From Acanthaster planci (taxonomy: Eukaryota > Echinodermata > Asteroidea > Valvatida > Acanthasteridae), in contig NW_019091475.1 of assembly GCF_001949145.1 (NCBI RefSeq), forward strand, positions 4,497 to 68,496: a stretch of DNA of 64,000 nucleotides, given 5' to 3'. This document shows positions 1-11,285 of the stretch, piece by piece. A model generated the notes under the pieces. It made no database searches, was not told the DNA's origin, and saw only the letters and a list, made by a program, of their open reading frames with translations. Within the stretch, counting starts at the first letter, position 1. Each line of letters opens with the position of its first letter. The position numbers and the translations under genes are program-made.

Positions 1-3000
1 AGATGCAGGTTTTCGAGTGAAAAAGCAAGCCGACAACCAGAACTAGCTAGGAAGCCAATTTTGTGGTGGTACATCGTGTACCATGCTTGTGTGCACATTC
101 AAATTTCAGAGTGTGCATTTAAGTGTGGTGTCACTGTGGTTATATTGTATCACCTCAGATTTATCCAGAACAAGTACTTCACGCATGCATTTGCACGGAT
201 ATCAAGCTAACACACTTTATATTTCATTTGCTAAGATTTCACTGCAGTACAGGGTCTGATGGGATTTACTATTTAAAGGAATCCAAACTGGTGTCGGGTG
301 CTTGCGCAGCAAAATGAAATGGTTAATCCTGTTACCGCTGTTTGTGCAAAGAAACATTGACATCACGAGACTTTTGTACATGGACTGCGAGTGTTGTTGC
401 AAATTGCAGACCATATACATATATCAGTAGGGGAACTGAGGAGGGGGCGTGTGCTTACAGTTAGTAATTGTGTTTGTTGAAGGCAGTACTTATGATGCCT
501 AAAGTTGCTCGGGGGAGGGGGTCATCGTCATGTAAGGACTAATATAAAGATCATTAAAATTTTGCAGCGGATTGCATAATATGACAGGGCCTTGATTAAA
601 TTTTGAAATGTAAATTGCATTGGATTTAAAAATCACCTATAACATAGAGCACATGGATGAAAAGAACTGTATGCCCATCGCTGGTGGGGGGTGGGCTCGG
701 AAGGACAGCTGCCCCTCCCCCCCCCATCAGCAAGACCATAGCCATTGAAATGATCTATTTTTGTGATATGGTACTGTTGACCCCACAATGCCCAAAGCCA
801 GTGATGGGGCTGGTAATGATGGATGATATTATTGAATTAAAAGGACATTTTCTTCAGAGCCATACCAGCTGTAAGCTACTTGATATCAAACTGAAGCAGT
901 CGTAGAAAACTAAAGCAACGTCTGTTTAACCACACAAGTTTGCAAAGGACACATAAGGGTTAACCCTAACAGTCCTCAGTCCTCCAACAGGTGAAGGATT
1001 GAGGACTGTCAGGGTTAATGTGAGGTATGGTTTCAATCACAGATTAAGTTTCTCTAGAAGATTTTTGGTGATGCCAAGCTGCTTTCCTTTCATATTGACA
1101 AGGGCTTTCTGTCATTTTGGTTCTGGTGCTGGTTTTGTAATGTAAGAAGTAAAGCCTACGACAATTGCTTATAGATATACACTTATTTTTGTAACCAAAC
1201 CAGATGTACTCTGTCAAGTATTAAAATGCCTTAAGATTTTGAAATGCTATAAAAAGGATATATATACTTAAGTTACGGATAAATGCTGTCATTTTTATAT
1301 TACTTTTAGCCGTGTGAGCAAGATTGATCATGGAAAATATTTAGCCTTGTTTTAAATATTGCGACTTTGGTATTCAGATTGGTTTTAATAGGCACCAATA
1401 TACAGTTAGTCAGTGCATTTTGAGCACATTCACATTCTGTGAAAAAAAAATTGTGTTTGTGTCTAAATGTCTAGTGTAGTTCAGGAACAACACAAGAATG
1501 CTGGTGTGCAGGAAAAGACACAGCCTAGTGGTATTGTCGGTGCTGATGCTCCAAATATGACTGTCGGGTTCATTTCAGAGTATTTTCTGTTTTGCCCCAG
1601 TAGCTTGCAATGTTTTAGCACAATAACAAAAACATAAAGCACAATACTTGCAAAAGTATTCTGAAGCACACCTATACAAATGATATTTATTCAATGACAA
1701 ATTTGATTTGATGGGAAGTGACGCTAGAAGCATTTTACTTAACAGTGTATTGGAAGTTTCAATTTGATAAGTGAAAAAATCCACCTTCTTGCAAGTAATA
1801 TTCCAAATGAATATTCAGAATTGAAATGCCTTATTAAGAGAGATTTTGTAAAACCTGTTGCTCAGGTTTCTTGGCATGCAAATAAGTCAGGATGCTTGCA
1901 TATTCATGAACGACAATTTTTTTGTATGTACTTCTACTGGTAGGATTTAGATGATGTACGTTTTGTATATGTTGGAGAAATGTTACGTATTTACAAGCAT
2001 TAAGCAATATTATTATAGAGGCTTTGGAAACATGAAATACATTGGGCTTTCAGTTTGCTATTTCAGCCAAAAAATATATATTTTATATCATTTTGTATGT
2101 AAATGTGGTAAAGTACTTACTTGCATTGTGCTGTTTGTGTGGAATAGCAAAATTGGATTATAACGTACAGATGTAGATGGTCTAAAATAGGGCATTATTC
2201 AGCACTTTGTTCGAGATTTACAAAAATTTATGTATGTAACTGCGTTAGATGGGTTAATTCAATATGAATGGGTCATCGTGTTTTTAGCTTAAAGTAAATT
2301 CTAAAATTATCACCTGTATCAAAATGGCATATTTTCTTAGAATATCGCTTTGCTTTAATGGCTAAAATGCTTTGGTTTATTTAATAGCAACAAATAATCA
2401 TGATTTTTGTCCATTAGCATAAATATCCTGGGCTAACATTAAGACAAGCTTCGCATATTTTTTAGGATAGAAAATCCTCAGATTGGTCTGAGTCATCATC
2501 AACCCAGAATGAACAAAATTGAACTGTGGCATTAACCCTGAACCCTACAGTAAGCGAAAAATGGTTTTTGTAACTGAAGGATTGTGGACTGTTACAAAGG
2601 CAAAATTAAAAACAGCTGAAAGGGGATTCAAACGTGTAAATCCAGGAAAACCCTCAATCTGCTTGTCAGGTGGCTGCTCAACTTTATTGCTATCAGTTTT
2701 TTATAATTGCATTTACCCATTCTGGAATTAACACTGACAGTGTTCTTATTCGTCAGTTTTTCACTTGGTACATTAAACTATGGCTGCATGCTTCAAGCGC
2801 TTGCAAGGAATTGGCAAGTGTCAGTGTATTCGAGTTGTTCCTGTACATGTACATGTATTGGGCTGTGTCTGAAAGCTGTGGCTTTGGCTTGGTGGTAACA
2901 CGCCAGCCTGTGGAAGCCATAGTTAGCAGCCGAAGCCACTTCACAGAGATGTGTACCCAGGGTTGAGTTCAACCCAGTTGAGTGGCTGAAGTGTGAAAAG

Positions 3001-3150
3001 GCCTTTACTCTGATCAACCGTAACGTATTGTAATAAATGTACAATTCAATATTTTGATAATTTGCTGTGTACATTTCTTGTTTTTGTGGAATTTTCTCTT
3101 ATGTGTATACATCTTACAGACTCGACTCTACATTACTGTACTACCAAGCG
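1..3150. other. No gene recognised; possible 3' end of a plus-strand transcript
   Basis: No coding exon is recognisable on either strand. From about 1000 to 3100 the plus strand is T-rich, and AATAAA at 3031-3036 is followed by a T/GT-rich stretch (ttgctgtgtacatttcttgtttttg). That would fit the distal 3' UTR of a gene starting left of the window and convergent with SSBP. A small foldback lies at 960-1018. This is inference from composition only. Confidence 0.2.
960..1018. repeat. Short near-perfect inverted repeat (hairpin)
   Basis: The arms are 960-983 (TTAACCCTAACAGTCCTCA...) and 996-1018 (...TGAGGACTGTCAGGGTTAA), about 23 bp with one or two mismatches around a 12-nt loop. It could be a miniature foldback remnant. 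Confidence 0.75.
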
Positions 3151-3157
3151 ATACATA

Positions 3158-3278
3158 GGGTATATGGGGTGACCCTGGGATTGTTGGAGGTTCCGCGAGG
3201 CAGTGCGAGCGATTCAGTTCTGAGGTCCTTCTCTTTCCTTGGTATATACAGGGTCAACGGGGTGACCCTGGGATTGTT
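3158..3278 (+). repeat. Direct repeat pair in the DIRS 5' region
   Basis: Copies at 3158-3185 and 3251-3278 share 25 of 28 bases (core GGGGTGACCCTGGGATTGTT). The following sequence is also weakly similar (gcgaggcagtgcgagcgattcag against gctaagcggcgcgagcaattcgac), so a unit of about 93 bp was probably duplicated. It lies just upstream of the gag-like region. Confidence 0.7.
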
Positions 3279-3635
3279 TGGGTTTGCTAAGCGGCGCGAG
3301 CAATTCGACTGCTCAGCCCCACTTTCCCCTATAGACCGACAGGAGTCGGTCTGTGGAAGATTGAGTGGCAGTCAGGCTATTGTGATTCCGTGTTAATTCC
3401 TGCTGGCAGTCCCATCCTCTGTCCGGTTCAGGGTTAGCCCGCACAGGATGCTTCAAGGGTCTGAGCTGTATTGTGTGTGAAATCTGAATGCTCAGTTCCC
3501 TAACTTTACCACTGAAGCATCGTGGTCAACGATAGTACAGAGTGGCACTGCACTCAGGGTTGAATTTCCCCTGCTAGCTGGGTCTGGACACACCCCCACC
3601 ACACGTCCCAGTTCCCAAGCATTCCCTGAGTAACA

Positions 3636-4780
3636 TTGGCTGGCAGCGAGCTTTCAACCATTGCCTACCATAGTCTACACCAGTCTAATGGTATGGCTCA
3701 CAAGACCATGCCCCGGGACGACCCCACACCTCCCGCACTGTCTGTACAGGCTGCCTCACCACTGGTGCCATCGTCTTCCGATGTCTTTTCAACTGGTGCA
3801 TCCGGGCGTGACGGCCTTTAATCCTCTCAGGCCAACACCCCGTTGTTATCCGGGGCAGCCCCTACAGAGACAATACTGGGCCTTCACAGCAGAGCCCGCT
3901 GGCCTCTTACATCGTCAGGACTGCTGAACACTGTCACTCCATCTTCCGGTTTCCTTCTGGGCACTCCTCACCTTCTTCTACGAGGTCTTGGCGCAAGAAG
4001 TCTCACTCCTCATGGCAGGACATTTCTTTAGCCGACATTATGTCAGCCTGCTGTACACTCTCGGAGACACTCTCCTCAATAGCCAGCTGCCTAGAGCCCC
4101 TAACCCTGCTCCTCTGGCAACTGCTCTGAATCCAGACCCTCCACCCGCACAATTCGATCCGCATCTGCATCCACAGACGATCCGATCTTCTCATGATGCC
4201 TCTGACCTGCCCTGGTTCCGGTGGGGGCTACAGGTCACATGCTGCTCCGGCCCCTGGCCACTCAACTTTACGTGACGTCCCTTCTTCTGTCGACCAACTT
4301 CAGACAGAACAAGTTACGTCTTCTGAGGATGAAGACATCACCTCCACATCGACTTACTTCCGGTTTTCCATGGAGGACTTTGACAACTTCCTCTCCATCC
4401 CGGAGATTCCAACTGCAGCTAAAGATAAGCTATCATCCGATGGTCAGAAGCCTACTGAGAAGTCCCCTTTTAAAGACAAAGACAAGTGCACCTTTGAAAC
4501 TACCCTTGCCTAACTTGATAAAGCTTCATGGCAAGGTCTCTGCTGCATTGCCTCTGAGTATCTGGCTCTCCACCCTCCTATTTCAGACCCGTCGGAGGGC
4601 GACATCAACTTTTCGCAGGATCTTGGGACAGATTCGCCACAGATACTTGCTCAGATTCACGAGCCCCCTCCGTCTGTACCTATCCTCCATCCGACTTCAG
4701 TTCCTTCCAACAGAAACAAGCAAGAGGCACTGGAGTCCTAGAGAGACTCTCTCCTATAAAGGCGAGCCATCTGCCCTGTT
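3636..4780 (+). pseudogene. DIRS gag-like ORF1 remnant
   Basis: Open segments in shifting plus frames (3636-3818, 3988-4272, 4193-4513 and its continuation past a stop at 4511) encode Ser/Thr/Pro-rich sequence, then an acidic stretch (SSEDEDITSTSTYFRF). This composition suits the gag-like ORF that precedes RT in DIRS elements. Identification rests mainly on position. Confidence 0.5.
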
Positions 4781-4784
4781 TTCA

Positions 4785-5600
4785 AATATTGGGTGAACAA
4801 GGGCTTCACCTCAACGTTCTTCTTCACTCTGAAGAAAGAACTCAACAGAGGGTGACCTTTTATCAACCTCAAGCCTCTGAACGAGTTCATCCGGCCAAAG
4901 AAATTCTGCATGGAGACTCTTTTGACAGTCACCTAGTCTCTGCCGATTCCATGTTGGGCCTCCTCCATAGACCTGAAAGATGACTACCTCCACATCCTAA
5001 TTCATCCACGAAGTTACAAGAACATTTGTATCAAGTACCTTCCTATACTACAGGAACCTCTTTAAATTCATAACTCTTCCCTTTGGCCTCTCCACCTCAC
5101 CTTCGAACGGGGAACCGTTTAAATAGTTGGAGGACTGGCTCATTGTCGGCAGATCGTGGCCGACACAGCGATTTCCACCAATCTTAATTGCAATATCATG
5201 AACTGCCAAGGCTTTTATTATCAACCACAAGAAGTAAAAACTCACCCCAATGCAGCATCCGACATATCTAGAGGCACCCATCAACCCTCAACAAGGTATA
5301 ATCTCACCAATGACTCAATGCATCAAGAACCTTCTGGATTGCATGAGGGTCTTTTCTTTCAAGCCGTCAACTCCTGCCCTCACTTGACTCTGCCTCCTCA
5401 GTCAGTTTGATGGCGGGATGGTTGACCTCATCCCCCTCTGCAGGTTATACATGTACAGGCGTCCGCTACAACTTCATCTCCTAGCTCTCTACAGACTGAA
5501 ATGGGACTCAATCAACCTCCATGTCCCCATTTTGGACTTCATCTGCCCCCATCTCCAGTGGTGGTTAGTGAAGGGACACCTCTCCCCCGAATCCCCTTCC
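4785..5600 (+). pseudogene. DIRS reverse transcriptase remnant
   Basis: RT landmarks are scattered over different plus frames: NKGFTSTFF and INLKPLNEFIRP-like text near 4795-4895, the motif A region SIDLKDDYLH near 4955-5000, LPFGLSTSP near 5075-5100, and GMVDLIPLCRL near 5413-5450 followed by PLQLHLLALYRLKWDSI. These match the thumb and palm signatures of DIRS and other retroelement RTs. Several frameshifts and stops separate them, and no intact YxDD box is seen, so the enzyme is dead. Confidence 0.8.
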
Positions 5601-6160
5601 TAGGGCAAATCCGGAAATAACCATAACTTCAGATACTTCTCATCTGGGCCGGGGAGCTCCCCTACCGCTGCTTCAAGCATTGGGAACATGGGACCTCCAG
5701 CTCCAAGGGAGTCACATCAATGTTCTGGAACTCCAGGTAGCATTTAATGTCCTGAAGTCATTTCCCTCGAGCATCACAGGCAAGAGTGTCCTCATGGTGG
5801 TGTCATACATCATACTCCTCGCCAATGCCTCCTGATGAGACGGATGTTCCTGTGGGCCCAGGATCATGGCATCGGCCTCCAGGCGACCCACATCCCCGGT
5901 GTCGACAACTCCATCACAGATGCCCTCTCTCGGGGGAAAATACATCTGACAGAGTGGACTCTTTACACCAGCACGATTGAACAGATCTTTGCCAAAGTGG
6001 AGAAACCAAACAATGACCTGTTCGCCTTGGTGGAGAATGCCCAACTGCAAGTGTTCTGCACCAGATTTTACCACCAGCAGGCTTGGGCAAGGAATGCTCT
6101 TCAGGTCAGCTGGGAAGGGATGTTGGCCTATGCCTTTCACCAATATCCCTGATCCCAGTG
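5600..6160 (+). pseudogene. DIRS RNase H / connection remnant
   Basis: The plus strand reads TITSDTSHLGRG near 5620 (first catalytic Asp context), INVLELQVAFNVL near 5718 (Glu context), then, in the frame 5835-6149, LWAQDHGIGLQATHIPGVDN followed by SITDALSRG and EWTLYTS. The IPGxxNxxxDxLSR motif is diagnostic of the RNase H of DIRS/Ngaro and related retroelements. Stops near 5830 break the frame. The 224-codon open frame antisense to this is a shadow. Confidence 0.82.
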
Positions 6161-6389
6161 GTACTCTCCAAAATCGAATGGGAGCGATGTTATTCACATC
6201 CCCTCTTCTGGCCGTGCCACGGTTCCCATGTCTAACGAGACTACTCGTACGGGTGCCAATAGTCCTTCCTGCCAGGCCAGATCTACTACACCAACCCAAT
6301 ATATACGTTGGGTTAGGGCAAAACCTGTTATATAAATACACCAACCGAAGTCGGGCATTCTTTACCCTCACCTGGCGTACCCACACCTG

Positions 6390-7440
6390 ACTTGCTGGCT
6401 ATTATCAAACGATCCCTGAAGTCAGCAGGACTTTCTGATGAAGCTGCTGAGATGGGCTTAAAGAGCCAAAGTTAATCTATGCGCAGCATCCATGATGCCA
6501 GATTATGACATTTTACTTTGTGGTGTAGAGAGCGAGGTCTTACTCCGACCAATGTTTCTGTGACAACTGTAGCTGATTTTTCATACACCTGTTCAAATGA
6601 GATCTATAAGTATCAACCATCTGCAACAACCAATCGGCCATCAGGGCTGTAGGAGGGCTTCCCCAACAGTTTGACCATGTTTGACAACGATGCTCTTAAA
6701 CACCCACTCCAGGGAATGTTTCTTGAGCGTCCTCCTACCAAGAGACTAATCCCTTCCTGGGACTTGTCAGCTGTCCTACAACTCCTTACTGGTCCCCCCT
6801 TTGAGCCTCTCAGCGACGCATCGTTGATCAACTTGACAGTGAAACTGGCATTCCTATTAGCAGTTACTACCTCACATCACGGCAGTGAACTGAAAGCCTT
6901 GTCCATCACCGATGGCCACATCCGATGGGAACTCCATGGTGTTTGCCTCATCTCCACACTGGGGTTCCTCACCAAGAACCAGTCAGTGTCCTCCCACCCT
7001 CCTGACATATTTGTACCGGACGTTACTAAAGCACACTGGGACTCCAAAGAAGCCATGGTACCAGTGCAAACTCTTAAATGGTACCTAGCCTGAACCAGAG
7101 ACCTCAGAGGTACGACATCGCAGCTCTTCATTCCTACCATAAAACCTTATCAAGCTGCGACCAGAAACACTAAAGCCAGAATGGCAGTTTTGGCCATCAA
7201 GTTTGGCAACCCAGATTGGCTGAACTCTATGGACAACCAAACACTACGCCTCATCAGGCTCATGTTTCTGGGCAGTTTCTGGGCCTACTTCAGGGGCATA
7301 CCAATGGAGGAGATATGCAAGGCAGCATGCTGGAAGACCCCATCTACATTCACCACATGCTACCTCTCCGATATCTTACAAAAGGACACCACACATGGCA
7401 GAGCTGTTCTGACATCGGCTACATCAATGCGGTAGGGTTC
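6390..7440 (+). pseudogene. DIRS tyrosine recombinase remnant
   Basis: The frame from 6671 is open to a stop at 7091-7093 and continues in the same frame to 7435. Landmarks are HPLQGMFLERPPTKRLIPSWDL, typical of the start of DIRS recombinase domains, then LAFLLAVTTSHHGSEL, where RxSEL is expected, so the first catalytic Arg appears lost. Next come KPYQAATRNTKAR and, near 7300-7375, GIPMEEICKAACWKTPSTFTTCYLSDI. That last stretch keeps the terminal Trp and nucleophile-position Tyr. Near 7215-7260 a frameshift disrupts the HxxR box. An upstream part (LTPTNVSVTTVADF, near 6540) shows the N-terminal domain. The sequence is defective. Confidence 0.85.
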
Positions 7441-7607
7441 CTCATCGGGGCGATCTACCACTGGAACTACTAACAGCTAACAGCTCTATTATCTGGCGAG
7501 TCCGCACTATAGTCCTTGAGGCTTACATGCTCCTCTGGCGCACACTTTTGTGTAGTGCCTCCTCACCGCACCCCTCACCCCACGCCAAGGGTTCCGTGCT
7601 ACTCTGC

Positions 7608-7926
7608 ATATTTAGCGACTGTTTGGGGTAGGTTGAAAGCAGAAGACTCCTCCCCCGCAGGAATGTGGGTGAGGTCTGCTGCTGAATACCTACCTCAAAC
7701 AGTCGGCTCCCTCCCATCCTTCCCCACTTCTGGCTTGGGCAGTGTTAATACCGGAAAAGGATGAACATGGCGGCCGCTCTGCTATGCATCATGGAACTAC
7801 AGGGTGCACTACGGTTGATCAGAACTTTAGCGAATAGAATCAGATGCAAAGGAATTCGTATATTTAGCAACTGTTTGGGGAAGGTATTCAATATCAGACC
7901 TCGCCCACATTCCTGTGAGGGAGGAG
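7608..7926. repeat. DIRS 3' direct and complementary repeats
   Basis: Direct repeats ATATTTAGC(G/A)ACTGTTTGGGG lie at 7608-7632 and 7860-7884 (23 of 25 identical). Within the first, 7617-7633 pairs with 7688-7704 (16 of 17). In addition 7647-7678 is complementary to 7895-7926 (29 of 32). Nested complementary segments of this kind are expected from the inverted terminal repeat and internal complementary region of DIRS elements. Confidence 0.85.
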
Positions 7927-7930
7927 TTTT

Positions 7931-8939
7931 TTGAGAACATGACCAATTTACCAGCTGAAATTGTCTTCGGAAATTGAAGTATTTTCCCTTGACTTGGTAA
8001 GTGTGCCAAGTTACAGGTAGGGTAAAGGTTTACATGTTATAGGGCTAAATCAAATCAGTGTAGTTTGTCTTACCCTTTGCATCGTTGAATTGGTATCTTG
8101 GGAACATCACAATCATATCACTACCTAAATTTGACCCACATACATCCAACGTTTCTCAAATTATTGTGTAAGAATTTTCTGTTAATTTTGGCCGATTGCT
8201 AACATTTATCTAGGTTTTCCAAGGAAGAAGCCATTATTTTCGGAGAGTGCGGGGAAAAATTCATGGTAATTAAACATTTCTCAAGGAAAAATGATTTTTT
8301 TTTTCTCTCTTGGTTGCATGAACACAAAGTCAATTCTTTTATTCCATTCTCACGAACAAGATTTATGGGATGAGAATAACTTAATAACATTGCTGATAAA
8401 GATAAAACATGTAGGTTTAATTACTCCACTGTTCTAAACCACAGGCTCCTCTCGGGCAGCGGAAAAAACATTTTCTTGAGTTCTAAATTACGCCCTTCTT
8501 TTAACTACAAAGACAAATAAATATATGGACCTGTTCACATGGCGGCCATTTTGAATTGGAGGATCAACTTGAAAAATACAATTTGTACAAAAAATCAATG
8601 GTTCACTGTACATGATTACATGATACTTAAATGTATGTTAACATGGTAATCCCTAGGGGAGAATCTCTTGAAGATTATCAGTTGAAACAAAGTTTAAATC
8701 TCCCAATAAATAATGCACGTCTCTTAACATTCACTCATCAGTGGACTAGCAAGATTACATTACAAGCCTACAAACATGGCCGCCATGAGTCAAAGGTCAA
8801 TTATAAAAGCACAAGGGATGATGGGAAATATCCTCTGGTAAAGCTACAATGTACAATTAAAATTCTCTCCCCTATTTGAACCAATTTGTAAGTTCTGGTG
8901 CAACAAGGTACAATTGTGCTACACCGTTTATCCCCCACC
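7931..8939. other. No gene seen between DIRS element and SSBP 3' UTR
   Basis: AT-rich sequence without a recognisable exon. Two ATGGCGGCCAT-type palindromic blocks sit at 8538-8549 and 8776-8787, about 240 bp apart in opposite-looking contexts. They may be ends of a small non-autonomous element, but the arms do not extend convincingly. Confidence 0.3.
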
Positions 8940-8953
8940 CCCCATCGAGAGAA

Positions 8954-8959
8954 TTTATT
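8954..8959 (-). promoter_or_regulatory. Candidate distal poly(A) signal for SSBP
   Basis: AATAAA on the minus strand, followed about 15 nt further by a G-rich, GT-containing downstream element at 8931-8945. This is the last good signal before the DIRS element. Confidence 0.4.
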
Positions 8960-11279
8960 TGTATATTTAAAATGTATGTACAGTGTATCATTTCTAAACA
9001 AACAAAAAAAAAAAAAGACAACACAAAACATGGTGGCTTTTTCTTTCTACAGGAGCGTGGTAAACATTGATCACAAATAATTTCTGGCAGTTTTTCTTTG
9101 TTTTGTTTTTGCACAAAATATTACAGAGATAAACAACAGCTGAACAGGGAGCGCTTGAATGAGGAGACTGATTTCTCTCAGACCAGTGAGCAAACTATAA
9201 ATAATAGGCCTACAAAACAGTCAGAATAAAAGAGGTAGAGTCTTAGCTGGGTAGCATTAACAAAAGGTGTGACCAATGTCAGAAAGCGGACATCAGGTGT
9301 GAGTTGAGCATTCAAATGACCACACTAACAACCACCAATGGAAACGGAAAAATCACGGTGCAATTTGGGCCCAGGAAACCTGTGGATTTCTCCTGTGCTG
9401 TGGTCTTCGCCACAGGACGAAACTCAATGCATGTACATCCTTTTTGTGTCCACTTTGATTGTGGGCAACTGAAACTGGTTTGTCACAGTGAAATGGGCAT
9501 TTTAATCAGCAAATAAATAAATATTTCAAAAAAATATCCACGAACAGAAACAATCACAATGGGCAAACCAGACGAGTATAACGCGAGTTTGAAATATTTC
9601 AAAAGGAGCCACGCAAACACTGATCCAACAGCCTTCAATCACCTCCACGAGGAACAGATTTCTGGCAGGCCTTCATAAAAGAGTCAGAGATACACCCTAA
9701 CTGAACGCATAAATTAGTTCATTGTTCGTACAATACATACAATATAAGCATTTTAAATACAAAGCAGTGCTAGTGAGACAAAGCTACAAACTATGGTAAC
9801 GTTTAAAAGAGAAGAAACGCACAAGGAGGAAAAAAAAGGAAAAGTTTGCTAAAAGATAAAATGTTCCCCACAGATTTTAGGACAGAACCAACTACCTACC
9901 TCCAATAATAATAATAATTATAATCATTTTTTTTAATTTCTCTTATTTACTTTTTTAAATTCATGAATAGAACACCCTATCCCACCCCTTCACACGCGCC
10001 AGTCCTTTCCCAACCCCTTTCAATCAGCTCTCACTTTCAGCTTCACAAAAACAACCAAAAATTTCCACAAAAAATCTAGACGTCCTACAACAGAAAAAGG
10101 GACAATTTCTCCACACATCTTTCTAACATATACATGAACATGTCACCAAACAGTGATATCGTTATATTTATCATTAAATAAAGGAACTTTTGTCACTTTG
10201 TTTTTCTTGATTCTCCGTCGTACTCTACAAATAACACTTAGTACAAATTTTGTACACATACGCATTCCCCTGTCCAGTCTGTTTACAAAGGGTTACAAAA
10301 TCGTTAACGGGAATGCCATAGAATCGACTAGTTCCTAGCAGTGGAACTTTTTGTCCATATTTTGTCTGCTGCCTATTCCTGTGTCATCCTTCATTTAATT
10401 TCGTACACTTCACTCCACTGACTTCTCTGAATACTTTAAATACATTTCCACTGACTATTTTTCATGGTGTGTCTATTGTGACAAAATAAATGCCAGCGTT
10501 TTCCTCTTCCCAAGCCATTGTGACCTCCATGGGGCAAAAGAAAGTTTAACCCTACGTGTACGTTCAAACCTTCACAATGAGGAGTTTGACTTAAAACTGA
10601 AACAACATATTTTTAACCACCAATTCACGCTTCTCCAAGAAAAAATAGTCCAGTGTTACATACCCTAATTTCACAGTTGTGGTTTGCTCTCTAATGCAGT
10701 GAAAAGACCTTGAAATGTATGTTCTTTACATCTGTTTGTTCATAGCTCATTGCTTGTTTACAGGTGGGATTTGCAACTTTCAACACACTTTCTTCCTTGC
10801 TTCGCATGACTCACCCGAATACCTAAAAACTACACCTAGAGAGAGTTCCAGATGGTTTTTGCCTTAAAAAAGCAACAAAATTCTAACAAAATACATTGCA
10901 TTTTGGGACAGGAGTTGCACTTGCTTATTAAGTGGGAAGAACCTGACATCGTCTTTTCATAATTGCCATCATGTTTTCAAAAAAAAAAGGAGAAACAAAC
11001 TACAAGAACTTAACTGCTTCATCAAACTTTTTTCTTTGTTCACGGATCACAGGGGCCTGTTTGGTGAAGTCTTTTCTTCACTGCACTGTTTTTGAAAGAA
11101 CTAACGCTTAGTCATGATTTAACAAGGATATGGAGAAAGCTATATTGTGTTTACAAATTGGAGGACGGGGGTGGGCTTTACCACTGCACCACTACTAGCT
11201 CAAGAAAACAAGATGTTGCCAGCATCTCTTTAAAGATTGTTGTCTTTTGATAAATTGAAGCCTCCAGGGCTGACATTTG

Positions 11280-11285
11280 TTTATT
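11280..11285 (-). promoter_or_regulatory. Candidate proximal poly(A) signal for SSBP
   Basis: AATAAA on the minus strand about 1.6 kb after the stop codon. The downstream sequence is less GT-rich than at the distal site. Use of this site would give a shorter 3' UTR. Confidence 0.3.

Larger units (their letters stand above)
3158..7930 (+). mobile_element. Degraded DIRS-like tyrosine-recombinase retrotransposon
   Basis: On the plus strand, remnants occur in the DIRS order: gag-like region (about 3636-4780), reverse transcriptase (about 4790-5600), RNase H (about 5600-6160), tyrosine recombinase (about 6390-7440), then a 3' set of direct and complementary repeats (7608-7926). DIRS elements encode a tyrosine recombinase in place of a DDE integrase and carry inverted terminal repeats with an internal complementary region, which fits the 3' structure here. 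Frameshifts and in-frame stops occur in every domain, so it is inactive. The boundaries are approximate; the 5' limit is set by the 28-nt repeats at 3158 and 3251. Confidence 0.85.

Noticed and set aside
5712-6386. 224-codon minus-strand open frame
   Set aside because: It is antisense to the DIRS RNase H region, which has clear family motifs on the plus strand; the minus frame shows no known domain.
8538-8787. Two ATGGCGGCCAT-like blocks as ends of a transposon
   Set aside because: The arms match over only about 12 bp and the flanks do not extend the inverted repeat.
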